In this document: positions 16,505 to 26,168 of the stretch, in pieces
Layout of the letters: each line of letters opens with the position of its first letter
How positions within the stretch are numbered: the first letter of the stretch is position 1
NCBI GenBank assembly: GCA_039964455.1
Contig: JBDVXK010000012.1
Coordinates: 558,001-622,000, forward strand
Source of the DNA: CALJFL01 sp039964455
GTDB lineage: Bacteria > Pseudomonadota > Gammaproteobacteria > Pseudomonadales > Halieaceae
Length of the DNA: 64,000 bases
Direction of reading: 5' to 3'
The notes under the pieces: model-generated
Told to the model about the DNA's origin: nothing
The model's input: only the letters and a program-made list of their open reading frames with translations
Databases searched by the model: none
Position numbers and translations under genes: made by a program

Positions 16505-18697
16505 ATGCTTCAGAAAAAAAACCTGTGCTTTCACGGTAGGCGTCGCATTGCCGCGATACTAGTACCACTCGCGATACTGCTGGCGTCTTGCTCTGGGGAG
16601 ACAGTGGAGCAGTCCGGCGACAGCTTCAGTACAGCAGCGGATGTACACAATGACCCCGGGGTCATCGCCGAAACTGCCGAAATCGATATCGTTATCGCCG
16701 AGATGAACGAGAGTGGCTTGTGGTCAAACAAACTGTTCGAAACGGAGACGGAACTGCTTATCCGTGGCGCGGCACAGGCAAGCGACAGCGCTACACAGGA
16801 GATCTCTGGCACTAAAGCGGTCGAGCGACGGGCCTACTTCGGAGACTTGCACGTACACACCACCTATTCCTTCGATGGCCATTCTATGGGGACGCTGGCG
16901 ACCCCGTACGACGCGTACCGATTTGCCATGGGCGAGGCGATTGACAACCCCGGGGGCTTCGCGATGCAACTAACCCGGCCTCTGGATTTTTATGCCGTAA
17001 CCGATCACGCCGAGTTCCTTGGTGTCTTCCCTGCAGCCTCAGATACTAGCACGGCGTTCGCGAAGAATGCCTTTTCCCAGCCCTATCATGACTTCAACGC
17101 ACCGGATAAAAATGGCACGGACATAGTCTCCAGCTTGCGCAGGGGGGCGAGGTTCGGAACCTTCTTCCCCAATGCGAGTGAGATGATTACTGCCGGTGAG
17201 TTGGACAGAGTCGAAACCCTTGGGGTGGTCCATAGCGCCTGGATGGACACTGTCGATGCGGCTGACCAGTTCAATACACCAGGGGAATTCACCACCTTTG
17301 CGGGCTTCGAATACACCTCAGTCTCCCCGGATTACGGTAATCTGCATCGCAACGTCATCTTCAAAGGCAGTGAACGGCTACCACGGGAACCCTTTTCCCG
17401 CTTTCACTCGCAGAACCCGGAGAACCTGTGGCAGTGGATGGACGAACTCAGGGCAAAGGGTGTTGAAAGCCTTGCCATACCGCATAACTCCAATGGCTCT
17501 AACGGCCAGATGTTCAAGCTGGTGGACTGGGCCGGTAACCCGCTGGACGATGATTACGCGCGTCAGCGAATACGCAATGAACCCATTGTTGAGATTACCC
17601 AGATCAAGGGCACCTCAGAAACTCACCCACTGTTGTCGACGCGGGATGAGTGGGCGGGCTTCGAGATCATGCCCTTTCGGGTGGCAACCAATGCGTTAAG
17701 TAAAAATAAGGGTTCCTACGTACGTGAAGCCCTACGCAACGGGCTGGCGCTTGAGCGCAGGGGCATTACCAACCCCTACGAGTTTGGTTTTATAGGCTCG
17801 AGTGACACCCATTCCGCCGCGAGCCAGCCCGACGAGTCCACCTACGTCTCCAAGCTGGGTTTGCTGTCAGCGACTGCAGCGCAACGCGGTTCAGTACCAC
17901 TAGAAGGATTGGAAGGAGAGTTTGCCTACTACCTGACGAAAGTTGGGATGGCCCTCAATCCCTCGAGAGCAGGCTCTTCCGGCATGTTCAAGCGGATCAA
18001 CGGGAAGATCTACGACAGGGGAGCCAACGCGCTTTATGGCGCTTCCGGCCTGGCTGCGGTCTGGGCCGAGGAGAATACGCGAGAGTCGATCTACCGCGCT
18101 TTTCGCCGCAAGGAGGTCTTTGCCACGTCGGGCCCGCGCATAGCTTTGCGCTTTTTCGCCGGTTATGGCTTCGACAAGACAATGCTCGATAGTGCGGATG
18201 GCGTCCAGCGTGCCTATGCAGCAGGTGTCAGCATGGGTGGGAATCTCGAAGGCGCCGGCGGTGACGGAGAAGCGCCCGGCTTCATCGTGATGGCATCCGC
18301 CGATCCGGAAAGTGCACCCTTGCAGCGCCTGCAGGTCATCAAGGGATGGATCGATGGCGACGGTAATACGCACGAGGATGTGATTGACGTGGCCTGCGCC
18401 AGCGGCGCCACTGTCAACCCTGACACAAAACGTTGTCCGGATAACGGGGCCAGGGTCGACCTTACCGACTGTTCGATTAACCCTGACACAGGGGCCGGGC
18501 AGCTGTCCGTCCTGTGGCGTGATCCGGATTTCCAGCCCGAGCAGCGCGCGTTCTACTATGCCCGCGCCATTGAGAACCCAAGCTGCCGCTGGTCGACCTG
18601 GGACGCCTTGCGCGCCGGGGTCGAACCCCGGCCCGATCTTGCCAGGACCCTGCAGGAGCGGGCCTGGTCCTCACCCATCCATTACCGCGGGTACTGA
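16505..18697 (+). CDS. DUF3604 lipoprotein (PHP-like metallohydrolase)
   Basis: This 730-residue protein has a lipoprotein signal: a basic N-terminus, a hydrophobic core, then LLAS with Cys29. The DUF3604 signature is clear: AYFGDLHVHTTYSFDG, DFYAVTDHAEFLG, IPHNSNGSNG and IGSSDTHSAASQ, a set of His/Asp metal-ligand motifs related to PHP-domain hydrolases. The end, with paired Cys around VACASGATVNPDTKRCPDNG and IENPSCRWS, is also typical of the family. The exact reaction is not known. It starts 58 bases after the acyl-CoA dehydrogenase and is in the same operon, suggesting an envelope step of the same pathway. Confidence 0.88.
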   Translation: MLQKKNLCFHGRRRIAAILVPLAILLASCSGETVEQSGDSFSTAADVHNDPGVIAETAEIDIVIAEMNESGLWSNKLFETETELLIRGAAQASDSATQEISGTKAVERRAYFGDLHVHTTYSFDGHSMGTLATPYDAYRFAMGEAIDNPGGFAMQLTRPLDFYAVTDHAEFLGVFPAASDTSTAFAKNAFSQPYHDFNAPDKNGTDIVSSLRRGARFGTFFPNASEMITAGELDRVETLGVVHSAWMDTVDAADQFNTPGEFTTFAGFEYTSVSPDYGNLHRNVIFKGSERLPREPFSRFHSQNPENLWQWMDELRAKGVESLAIPHNSNGSNGQMFKLVDWAGNPLDDDYARQRIRNEPIVEITQIKGTSETHPLLSTRDEWAGFEIMPFRVATNALSKNKGSYVREALRNGLALERRGITNPYEFGFIGSSDTHSAASQPDESTYVSKLGLLSATAAQRGSVPLEGLEGEFAYYLTKVGMALNPSRAGSSGMFKRINGKIYDRGANALYGASGLAAVWAEENTRESIYRAFRRKEVFATSGPRIALRFFAGYGFDKTMLDSADGVQRAYAAGVSMGGNLEGAGGDGEAPGFIVMASADPESAPLQRLQVIKGWIDGDGNTHEDVIDVACASGATVNPDTKRCPDNGARVDLTDCSINPDTGAGQLSVLWRDPDFQPEQRAFYYARAIENPSCRWSTWDALRAGVEPRPDLARTLQERAWSSPIHYRGY

Positions 18698-18735
18698 CGA
18701 GTTAACTCGGCCCGCCACATATCCGGAGAATTCCC

Positions 18736-19611
18736 ATGCCCTACAACACCCTGCGCTACGAGGTCGAGGACCACATTCTGACCTTGACCCTGGACCGTCC
18801 CGAACACTTGAACGCCTTTACCGTTGAAATGGCGCAGGAACTGATTGATGCGTTCGATCGCGCCAGCAACGACGACAAGGTGCGCGTGGTGGTGGTGACC
18901 GGAGAGGGCAAGGCCTTCTGCGCAGGCATGGATCTGAGCGTTGGCGGCAACGTCTTCGGCCTGGATGAGAGCCAGCTGCCGGACATGGCTGATATGGAAG
19001 CATGCTGCGCGGGTGACGGTAAGATCGACAGCGTACGCGACACCGGCGGCCTGGTGGCGCTCGCCATCTACGAGTGCAACAAGCCGGTCATTGCTGCGAT
19101 CAACGGCGCCGCCGTCGGCATCGGCGCCACCATGACCTGCGCCATGGATATCCGCCTGGCCTCCGAAAAGGCGCGCATCGGCTTCGTGTTCAACAAGATC
19201 GGCATCACCCCGGAGGCGTGCTCAAGCTGGTTCCTGCCGCGCATCGTCGGCATTTCCCAGGCCCTGGAATGGGTGTACACGGCAGAAATTCTCAGTGCCG
19301 ACGATGCATTGGCCGGCGGCTACGTGAAAGCCATCGTGCCCCCCGAGCAACTGCTGGACGAGGCGTACACGCTGGCGCGGCGCATCGCCAAACACAGCCC
19401 CGTGGCCATCGCAATGTCGCGCCAGATGATGTACCGCAATGCCGCACAGCCTCACCCCATCGAGGCGCACAAGGTCGACTCGCTGGCAATCTTTTACGCC
19501 AGCCAGAAAAGCGGCAAGGAAGGCGTGGCCGCGTTCCTGGAGAAGCGGGAGGCGGTATTCGAAGACCGCACATCCACCGATATGCCGGCGTTCTATCCCT
19601 GGTGGAAGTGA
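18736..19611 (+). CDS. Enoyl-CoA hydratase/isomerase (crotonase) family protein
   Basis: This 291-residue crotonase has a CGGAGA ribosome binding site. ILTLTLDRPEHLNAFT is the N-terminal signature, FCAGMDLS the first oxyanion segment, INGAAVGIGATMTCAMDIRLAS the second, and IGITPEACSSWFLPRIVG carries a Glu at the first catalytic position. It most likely hydrates or isomerises an enoyl-CoA produced by the acyl-CoA dehydrogenases encoded upstream. It closes the rightward operon and is followed by a long hairpin. Confidence 0.88.
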   Translation: MPYNTLRYEVEDHILTLTLDRPEHLNAFTVEMAQELIDAFDRASNDDKVRVVVVTGEGKAFCAGMDLSVGGNVFGLDESQLPDMADMEACCAGDGKIDSVRDTGGLVALAIYECNKPVIAAINGAAVGIGATMTCAMDIRLASEKARIGFVFNKIGITPEACSSWFLPRIVGISQALEWVYTAEILSADDALAGGYVKAIVPPEQLLDEAYTLARRIAKHSPVAIAMSRQMMYRNAAQPHPIEAHKVDSLAIFYASQKSGKEGVAAFLEKREAVFEDRTSTDMPAFYPWWK

Positions 19612-19639
19612 ACTAGCCCCGGGGCGATTGGTCTGTTCG

Positions 19640-19680
19640 CCGGACCACGAGTTCATCTACTGATCTAACTAGTGGTCCGG
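19640..19680 (+). terminator. Long hairpin after the crotonase gene
   Basis: CCGGACCAC (19640-19648) pairs perfectly with GTGGTCCGG (19672-19680), and the loop can extend the stem (AGTT with AACT, ATC with GAT). The following CTTTCG is only weakly T-rich, so it may be a terminator or an RNA-stabilising structure before the TetR gene. Confidence 0.45.
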
Positions 19681-19707
19681 CTTTCGACCATCGAATCTTG
19701 TCATAAA

Positions 19708-19722
19708 TTTGGCAAAGTCAAT
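19708..19722. promoter_or_regulatory. Degenerate half-palindrome upstream of the TetR gene
   Basis: TTTGGC-AAA-GTCAAT keeps one perfect GTCAAT arm of the operator family, 43 bases before the TetR start. It could allow weak autoregulation. The left arm matches at only four of six positions, so this is tentative. Confidence 0.3.
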
Positions 19723-19764
19723 GGGACGCGATAGATTAGGGCGCTGAGTATTCGAGAATTACGC

Positions 19765-20394
19765 ATGGCCAAGCAATCAAGTTCTGAAGCAAAGAAATAT
19801 CATCACGGCGCGCTGAAGCAGGCACTGTTGGACGAGACCGCCCGCATACTGGCAGAAGAAGGTGAATCTGCACTCTCTCTGCGTCGACTGGCGTCTAACC
19901 TGGGTGTCTCTAGAACCGCTCCTTACAACCATTTCGATAATAAGGACGCGCTGTTGTCGGCGGTGGCAGAAGAAGGGTTCAGACGCTTCGAGAAGACCAT
20001 GGATGCCACTCGTCGCAAGCACCGAAACAGCACTGGCAATGAAATGATGCGTGCGCTGGTACAGACTTACGTCAAGTTTGCACTCAACAACCGGCAGTAC
20101 TATGACCTGATGTACGGCAGCAAGTCCTGGCACGAGGGCGCAAAAACTGAGTCACTTGCGATTACCTCGAGAAGAGTACTGCGGCAAGACACTGAGCGCC
20201 TGCAGAGAGCCCAGGAGAAGGGCCTGATCTGTGCAGATGTGGATGTCGTTTACTTCGAGCGCTTTATGTGGGGCGCCCTGCACGGAATCAGCCGATTATG
20301 CCTGGATGGCGTTTACGCAGACCATGTATCAATCAAAAAACTCTGCACTAGTACGGGAGACATGCTGTGGCAGTTAATGGACCCGGCGAAGTAA
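19765..20394 (+). CDS. TetR-family transcriptional regulator
   Basis: This 209-residue protein begins with a basic tail (KKYHHGALKQALLDETARILAEEG), then the helix-turn-helix SLRRLASNLGVSRTAPYNHFDNKDALLSAV, typical of the TetR group with a WHG/TetR_C_13-like ligand domain (YVKFALNNRQYYDLMYGS). It probably represses the surrounding catabolic genes and is released by an acyl-CoA or related ligand. The palindromes at 12733, 12775 and 22344 lie over promoters on both sides of it and are the natural candidate targets. It is convergent with the acyl-CoA ligase gene, 22 bases apart. Confidence 0.88.
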   Translation: MAKQSSSEAKKYHHGALKQALLDETARILAEEGESALSLRRLASNLGVSRTAPYNHFDNKDALLSAVAEEGFRRFEKTMDATRRKHRNSTGNEMMRALVQTYVKFALNNRQYYDLMYGSKSWHEGAKTESLAITSRRVLRQDTERLQRAQEKGLICADVDVVYFERFMWGALHGISRLCLDGVYADHVSIKKLCTSTGDMLWQLMDPAK

Positions 20395-20416
20395 ATCCTG
20401 CCCGGATCTTTCCAGG

Positions 20417-22273
20417 CTAGTAACCTGCGCTGCCATCGGCAATGCACTTATAGAAACCGACGTCCAATCGCTCGTAGGATTCGCCTTGAGGCCTGCGAAC
20501 ATAAATTTCATCATCCCCAACGTTATCCAGGTGATAAGCTTGCTCGCGTAGTTCACCCTTGAGTAATTTAAACGTCCCGGTGGTGGCCATTGATCGCTGA
20601 ATGCGCAGGAATACCGGCCTGGCATATACGGGCAACTCGCCATCCACGATACGCACAAACGCCTCCATATCGAATGGGACACTCTCCTCGAGGGCAAATG
20701 CTACCATGCCCGCACGGCCTTCCACGCCCGGAATCTCAACGCCATAGACATTGGCCATATTGATTTGCGGATGCCGGTTCAACACCTCACCTACCTCGTT
20801 AGTCGAGACATTTTCCGCGCGCCAGCGGAAGGTATCGCCCGTTCGGTCCACGAACTGGTAGTGCTTCAGGCCCAACGCGAAGCCAACATCGATCTCACGT
20901 ATTAGATCGCCGGTATTAAACCACTGGTCTCCCTGTTCGATAACGTTCCGGACAATCTTCTTTTCGGTGGCGGCCGAATCAGTGTAGCCGTCAAACCGCG
21001 TTCTACTGCTGATTTTCCCCAGCAACAGGCCAGGCTCTCCGACGGGCGCTTCGATGCATACACCCGACTCATCCCGCAGTATCTCCGCCTCATCGTGGTT
21101 ATACTTGACCAGCGCTATCTTGGAACTGGGGAAGCCAATCGTCCTGTCCTTGTTCAATAGATTCATAAAGCTGACGTTGCCCTCGCTGGAGCCGTATATC
21201 TCACAGATTCGGGAAACACCAAAACGATCCTTAAACTCTTTCCAGACATCCGGGCGGAGGCCATTGCCCAGAATTTTTTTCAGGGGATTACCTTTCTCTT
21301 CCGGGCACCTTGGCTGCATTAGCAGGTAGCGACACAACTCGCCGACGTAGATAAAGCAATTCGCCTGGTGTTCCTGTACTTCCGACCAGAAACTGGAGGC
21401 GGAAAACTTCCGGCGGAGAACGATGGAGCCACCCGCGCTAATGAATCCGCAGACGCCCGGACCCATTCCGGTAATATGGTAAATGGGCAGGCACAGGTAA
21501 AGCCTGTCTTCGGGCTTCAGCCTGAACCCCGTACCCCCAATAGCTTGCCCCGCGGCGAGGATCTTTCGATGCAGGATGACCGCAGCCTTGGGCAATCCCG
21601 TCGTCCCGGAAGTAAAGATATAAAGCGCCGTCTCTCCAGCAGTGATAGTGCTCGTGACCGTCAGGTTTTCCCCTGACATCGACGCCATTTCTACCCGTGC
21701 ATCAATAGCCCAATGAGGCGGCTCTTTCGAATCGGCGTCAGAAAACCACAGCAGCGGCTCGGTATCTGTCCAGCTGAGTTCGTCGCGTATCGAGTCGAAA
21801 GCTGCCGATCTCTCTTCTCCGACGATACAGCCCTTGGCATTCGTAGCTGAAAGACAATGCAAGAGAGCCCCCCCTGTGAGGCTGTTATTGATGAGGCTGG
21901 CGCTGGCCCCCAGCTTGACCAGCGCCAACATGGCAAGGATGTACTCCGCGCGGTTCTCCATGAAGATCGCCACGGTATCCCCGCGCGAGATCCCCTTGCC
22001 AGCGAGTACCCGGGCGAGCCGGTTAACCTCAGCATTGAATTGGGCATAGGTCCACTGTCGACCCTCGAATATCAGCATGATGTTGTCAGGATAGCGTGAG
22101 ACAGTGCCTTCGAAGACCGAGCCCAGCGACGTCTGTTCATCTTCCTCGGGCATCTGGTACTTCCTTGCGGGTAGGATGTGGGCGAGCTCTGTGAGCACCC
22201 GGAAATACTCCCGGATTCGCGCCAGACCTATCATTGCACCGGACTCTGGAAAACCGACAGTATGTGTTTTCAC
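20417..22273 (-). CDS. Long-chain acyl-CoA synthetase (FadD6/very-long-chain type)
   Basis: This 618-residue AMP-forming ligase has the P-loop YIFTSGTTGLPKAA, the adenine-binding YGSSEGN, WFNTGDL and a C-terminal GTFKLLKGELREQAY lid segment. The long N-terminus (LARIREYFRVLTELAH...) and the overall plan follow the FadD6/FATP-like group. It activates a carboxylic acid to its CoA thioester. A close paralogue is at 36486-38303. Its promoter has TTGACA (22359-22354), 17 bases, TAAATT (22336-22331) and an 8-3-8 palindrome over the -35, so repression by the nearby TetR protein is likely. Confidence 0.9.
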   Translation of the reverse strand: MKTHTVGFPESGAMIGLARIREYFRVLTELAHILPARKYQMPEEDEQTSLGSVFEGTVSRYPDNIMLIFEGRQWTYAQFNAEVNRLARVLAGKGISRGDTVAIFMENRAEYILAMLALVKLGASASLINNSLTGGALLHCLSATNAKGCIVGEERSAAFDSIRDELSWTDTEPLLWFSDADSKEPPHWAIDARVEMASMSGENLTVTSTITAGETALYIFTSGTTGLPKAAVILHRKILAAGQAIGGTGFRLKPEDRLYLCLPIYHITGMGPGVCGFISAGGSIVLRRKFSASSFWSEVQEHQANCFIYVGELCRYLLMQPRCPEEKGNPLKKILGNGLRPDVWKEFKDRFGVSRICEIYGSSEGNVSFMNLLNKDRTIGFPSSKIALVKYNHDEAEILRDESGVCIEAPVGEPGLLLGKISSRTRFDGYTDSAATEKKIVRNVIEQGDQWFNTGDLIREIDVGFALGLKHYQFVDRTGDTFRWRAENVSTNEVGEVLNRHPQINMANVYGVEIPGVEGRAGMVAFALEESVPFDMEAFVRIVDGELPVYARPVFLRIQRSMATTGTFKLLKGELREQAYHLDNVGDDEIYVRRPQGESYERLDVGFYKCIADGSAGY

Positions 22274-22330
22274 CTCATTCCCCCTGCTTAATAGCGTTTT
22301 TTTCAGCGTGTACCCATGTGAAGGAGCAAC

Positions 22331-22359
22331 AATTTATGCGCATATATTGACGTTGTCAA
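22331..22359 (-). promoter_or_regulatory. Promoter of the acyl-CoA synthetase gene
   Basis: On the minus strand a consensus TTGACA is separated by 17 bases from TAAATT (four of six). The -35 box lies wholly within the palindrome at 22344-22362. Confidence 0.6.
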
Positions 22360-22362
22360 TAT
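22344..22362. promoter_or_regulatory. Operator 3 (ATATTGAC-GTT-GTCAATAT) between acyl-CoA ligase and TonB receptor
   Basis: This is a perfect 8-3-8 palindrome, the best copy of the family. It covers the leftward -35 TTGACA and a rightward -35-like TTGACG (22347-22352) that is 17 bases from TAATGT (22370-22375), so one bound dimer could control both divergent genes. Confidence 0.7.
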
Positions 22363-22459
22363 TAGGATGTAATGTTGAGCCCAATAGCAATAACGACAAG
22401 CCGGGGTTATCCGCATCAGCCAGTACGTAGGCGCCCTTAACCTGCAAACCAAGGTAACT

Positions 22460-24721
22460 ATGATGACTGCACAAACACTTCGCGCAGAAAAGCACCCTCT
22501 ACACAGCACAATTCTGGCTGTAACGATCGGCATTCTTCCTGCTCATGCTGTTGCCCAACATGCCGTTTTGGAGGAGCTTATCGTTACGGCGACCAAGCGT
22601 GCCGAGAGCCTGCAGGATATTGCCATGACGGTGAACGCTTTCGATGAGCAGACTATCCGGGAAGCGAATATCACAAATGCCGACGATCTGGCCATCCTCG
22701 CTCCCACCCTGACCATTACCACGAATACCCAGCCCAACACCGCAGCGTTCCGGATTCGCGGCATCGGCACTTCCCAGACGGACATTGCCCTGGAACCCTC
22801 GGTGGGCATATTCGTAGACGATGTCTACCTGAATCGCTCCGGGCTGGGCATGTCCGACCTTACCGACATCGAACGCATTGAGATATTGAATGGACCACAG
22901 GGCACCCTGTACGGCAAGAACACTAACGCCGGAGCCATCAGCATTATCACCAAGGCCCCCAACCTCGAGGAATACGAGGGCTACGTGGAGGCCACACTGG
23001 GCGATTATGACCTGCAGAAATACGTAGCGGGGGTCAGCGGACCGATTACCGAATCGCTGGCGTTCCGCCTGTCCGGCTCCGTCCACCAAAGGGATGGCTA
23101 CCTGGAGAACAACGGGATCGGGGATGACATGAACGACGCCGACGACTGGAATGTCATCGGCAAACTGCTGTGGGAGGCCACCGATAATCTGAGCATCAGT
23201 CTCAAAGGCACCTATGTGGATCGCAACCCGCGCTGCTGCGCCCCCGATGCCACCGCCGGCGATTCCGTGAATGAACAGCTGGTAGCCGAAGGTTTTGAAC
23301 CGGACAAAAACAACCCCTTCGATTACGAGACCGCGGTGAGCGTCGAGCAGAACTACGAAAGCGAGTTCTACAGCTTTTCAATGGTTGTCGACTACGCTCT
23401 TGAATGGGGCTCTTTCAAGTCGATTTCAAACTATACCGATAACGAGACCAGCAATAGCTACGATCCCGACCGCTCCCAACTGGACGTCATGTCGTATATT
23501 GAGGCCTATAGCGAGAGCGACACCCTGTCCCAGGAGTTTCGAGTCTCCTTTGATGCAAGTGATCGTTTTCAACACATGCTCGGTTTTTTCTACTTCGAAT
23601 CCACCATCCAGGGCGGTAACGGCAACCCCTTTGTATTCCTTGGGGAAGACTTCCTGACCCAGGCCAACCAACAGCAGGACTTCATCGACACGTTACCAGC
23701 ACCTCCGAACCTTATTGCCCGGCCAGGCGACAACCTGCGCGCTGATACATCGATCGACACCACCAACGTGGCAGTCTTCGGCCAGAGCACCTGGTATATT
23801 ACCGACGCCTGGCAGGTCACCGGTGGCCTGCGCTGGACCGACGAGGAAAAGGACGCCGACCTGTTCACCGAGATCGACTCCACGGCGCCGTCAGCGGCGC
23901 TTACCGGCCTGTCCTTCCTCACCACGGTCTCCACCCCTATCGACGACTCCTTCACTCGAAGCACTGACAACGTCAACTGGCTGGTCAACACCCGCTATGA
24001 CATCCTGGACGACACCATGCTTTACGCCAGCGTGGCGACGGGTTCCAAGTCCGGTGGCTTTAACACAGTCAACGGCACCCCCGAAGAACGGGAGTTTGAT
24101 GACGAGGACACCATTAGCTATGAGGCCGGGGTGAAATCCACTCTCCTGGAATCTCGCCTGCGCGTGAACGCTGCACTGTTCTACACCGAGATCGACGATT
24201 ACCAGTTCCAGCAGCAGTTGGAAGCGGGCATCGGCAGCCGGGTATCGAACCAGGCCGAAGTGGAAACACAGGGACTTGATCTGGAGATCCAGGCGCTGCC
24301 CCTGCAGAACCTGACACTGGGTGCCAGTCTGCTTTACATGGACAAGTATGAAATCACCGCCGGCCCCCAGAAGGGGGACAACCTGCCCTTCACTGCCGAG
24401 TACAGCTACACCCTGTCCGCCACACTGGTCTTCCCGCTGTACGATGGCGGCATCTACCTGCGGACGGACTACAGCTATATGGATGACCATGCAATCAATG
24501 TTGGTGCGGACCTTCGCGATGACCAGTTTGATGACCGGGAAGACTTGAGCGCCAAACTAGGCTGGCGGAACGACAACTGGAATGTATCGGTCTGGGGCAG
24601 GAATCTGACCGATGATACATACGTATCCTTCGCCGCTGCGACATTCCCCGTCACATCCACGAACGCCTTCTGGCTGGCACCGCCGAGAACTTGGGGTGCC
24701 ACCGTGCGCTACGATTTCTGA
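22460..24721 (+). CDS. TonB-dependent outer-membrane receptor
   Basis: This 753-residue protein has a signal peptide (to about residue 33, AHAVAQ), then the plug domain starting EELIVTATKRAESLQDIAMTVNAF, with FRIRGIGTS, VDDVYLNRSG and IEILNGPQGTLYGKNTNAGAISI. The barrel ends in W-G-A-T-V-R-Y-D-F with the usual terminal Phe. These transporters take up large or hydrophobic ligands using TonB energy; iron chelates are not implied, and the context suggests an organic substrate. The paralogue at 53093-55357 shares the plug sequence. The TonB gene is followed after seven bases by a GPH-type transporter gene. Confidence 0.93.
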   Translation: MMTAQTLRAEKHPLHSTILAVTIGILPAHAVAQHAVLEELIVTATKRAESLQDIAMTVNAFDEQTIREANITNADDLAILAPTLTITTNTQPNTAAFRIRGIGTSQTDIALEPSVGIFVDDVYLNRSGLGMSDLTDIERIEILNGPQGTLYGKNTNAGAISIITKAPNLEEYEGYVEATLGDYDLQKYVAGVSGPITESLAFRLSGSVHQRDGYLENNGIGDDMNDADDWNVIGKLLWEATDNLSISLKGTYVDRNPRCCAPDATAGDSVNEQLVAEGFEPDKNNPFDYETAVSVEQNYESEFYSFSMVVDYALEWGSFKSISNYTDNETSNSYDPDRSQLDVMSYIEAYSESDTLSQEFRVSFDASDRFQHMLGFFYFESTIQGGNGNPFVFLGEDFLTQANQQQDFIDTLPAPPNLIARPGDNLRADTSIDTTNVAVFGQSTWYITDAWQVTGGLRWTDEEKDADLFTEIDSTAPSAALTGLSFLTTVSTPIDDSFTRSTDNVNWLVNTRYDILDDTMLYASVATGSKSGGFNTVNGTPEEREFDDEDTISYEAGVKSTLLESRLRVNAALFYTEIDDYQFQQQLEAGIGSRVSNQAEVETQGLDLEIQALPLQNLTLGASLLYMDKYEITAGPQKGDNLPFTAEYSYTLSATLVFPLYDGGIYLRTDYSYMDDHAINVGADLRDDQFDDREDLSAKLGWRNDNWNVSVWGRNLTDDTYVSFAAATFPVTSTNAFWLAPPRTWGATVRYDF

Positions 24722-24728
24722 TTTGAAA

Positions 24729-26153
24729 ATGCAGGCCAACCGGCCACTACCACTCAGTACCAAAGTCGCTTACGGCTTTGGTGCGGTCGCCTATGGCGTA
24801 AAAGACAATGCCTTCTCGGTGTTTCTTCTGTTCTTTTACAGCCGTGTCGTTGGCATGCCTGCAGAGCAGGTCGGGCTCGCTATTATGCTGGTACTGATCA
24901 TCGACGGGATTTCCGACCCGCTGGTTGGCCACATATCCGACAACCTGCACTCCCGCTGGGGCCGTCGACATCCGTTTATGTATTTCTCGGCGCTACCGGT
25001 GTCTGTAAGCTTCTTTTTCCTGTGGAACCCGCCAGTTTTATCCGCTGACGCCATGTTCTTCTATCTGCTGGCTATGGCGGTACTCGTGCGCACCTTGATC
25101 ACGCTGTTTGAAGTGCCCAGTACCTCGCTCATTGCTGAGCTCACCCCTGACTACGATGAGCGAACCAAGGTGATCGGATATCGTGGCTTTTTCGGTTACC
25201 TGGGTGGGATAGGACTCACTATTGTTGCCTATGTGTTTTTCTTTCCGCAGACACCGGAGTACTCGGTAGGCTTAATGAACCCGGAGGGTTATACGAAGTA
25301 CGCCTTGGTGGGGTCAACGATGATGTTTATCGCAATTATCGTTTCATCCATTGGTACTCACAATCGCATCCCAACCTTCAAGTCACCCCCGCCGAAGCGA
25401 CCTTTTAACGCGCGGCAGACGACAACAGAGTTAAAACAGACACTCTCCAACCCCTCCTTCCTGGTAGTGATGGGCGCGACACTATTCGCCGCCACCGCCA
25501 GCGGGCTAGGGCTTTCGTCCGCCAACTTTCTGTTTACGCTGTTCTGGGAATTTACCTCTGAACAGATCGGCCTTCTGAATATGTTCCTGATTATCAGTGT
25601 ATTCATTGCAGTGATCATTGCGCCAGGGCTGTCGCGCCGAATCGGTAAGAAGAAAGCGGTGATCTTTTTTTGGTTTACGGCAGCATCGCTGGCGCCGATG
25701 CCCTATCTTCTGCGCGTGTTTGGCTGGTTCCCGGACAATGGCTCTCCTGCACTGTTGCCGTCGGTGCTCGCAATCTACACCGTTGACATGGCTCTATTCA
25801 TATCCGCAAACATCACGATCTCGTCCATGTTCGCCGATGTTGTGGAAGACAGTGAGAAAACGACAGGACGGCGTTCGGAGGGTATCTTCTTTGCCTCGCG
25901 CAAATTCCTCGAGAAATCCGTTTCGGGGCTCGGGATATTTATGGCCAGCAGCGTGCTGGTTATGGTGGGTATTTCAGAAACTGCTACACCGGGGTCACTG
26001 GATCAAGCGACCTTGTCTCGCTGGATATTTATTTACGCCCCCACGTATGTCTTCCTGTACATGCTCGCAGTTACGCTGGTGTTTCGATACCAGATCGACA
26101 GAGAAGTACACGAGAAAAATCTGCGCCAGTTGGCCGAAGAATCGTCACCCTGA
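24729..26153 (+). CDS. GPH-family (glycoside-pentoside-hexuronide:cation symporter-like) MFS transporter
   Basis: This gene encodes 474 residues from the ATG at 24729, seven bases after the TonB receptor stop; a longer frame from 24612 would run inside the receptor gene. Its ribosome binding site is poor, suggesting coupling to the upstream gene. About 12 hydrophobic segments are visible, with DGISDPLVGHISDN and SRWGRRHPFMYFSALP in the first cytoplasmic loop, the classic GPH/MelB signature. The protein probably moves the product of TonB uptake across the inner membrane. Family members also transport non-sugar compounds, so the substrate is open. Confidence 0.88.
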   Translation: MQANRPLPLSTKVAYGFGAVAYGVKDNAFSVFLLFFYSRVVGMPAEQVGLAIMLVLIIDGISDPLVGHISDNLHSRWGRRHPFMYFSALPVSVSFFFLWNPPVLSADAMFFYLLAMAVLVRTLITLFEVPSTSLIAELTPDYDERTKVIGYRGFFGYLGGIGLTIVAYVFFFPQTPEYSVGLMNPEGYTKYALVGSTMMFIAIIVSSIGTHNRIPTFKSPPPKRPFNARQTTTELKQTLSNPSFLVVMGATLFAATASGLGLSSANFLFTLFWEFTSEQIGLLNMFLIISVFIAVIIAPGLSRRIGKKKAVIFFWFTAASLAPMPYLLRVFGWFPDNGSPALLPSVLAIYTVDMALFISANITISSMFADVVEDSEKTTGRRSEGIFFASRKFLEKSVSGLGIFMASSVLVMVGISETATPGSLDQATLSRWIFIYAPTYVFLYMLAVTLVFRYQIDREVHEKNLRQLAEESSP

Positions 26154-26168
26154 AGGAGAAAAAAACCT

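Noticed and set aside
24612..24728. Longer N-terminus for the GPH transporter
   Set aside because: It would lie inside the TonB receptor gene, and the added residues are polar and unlike the family's start.
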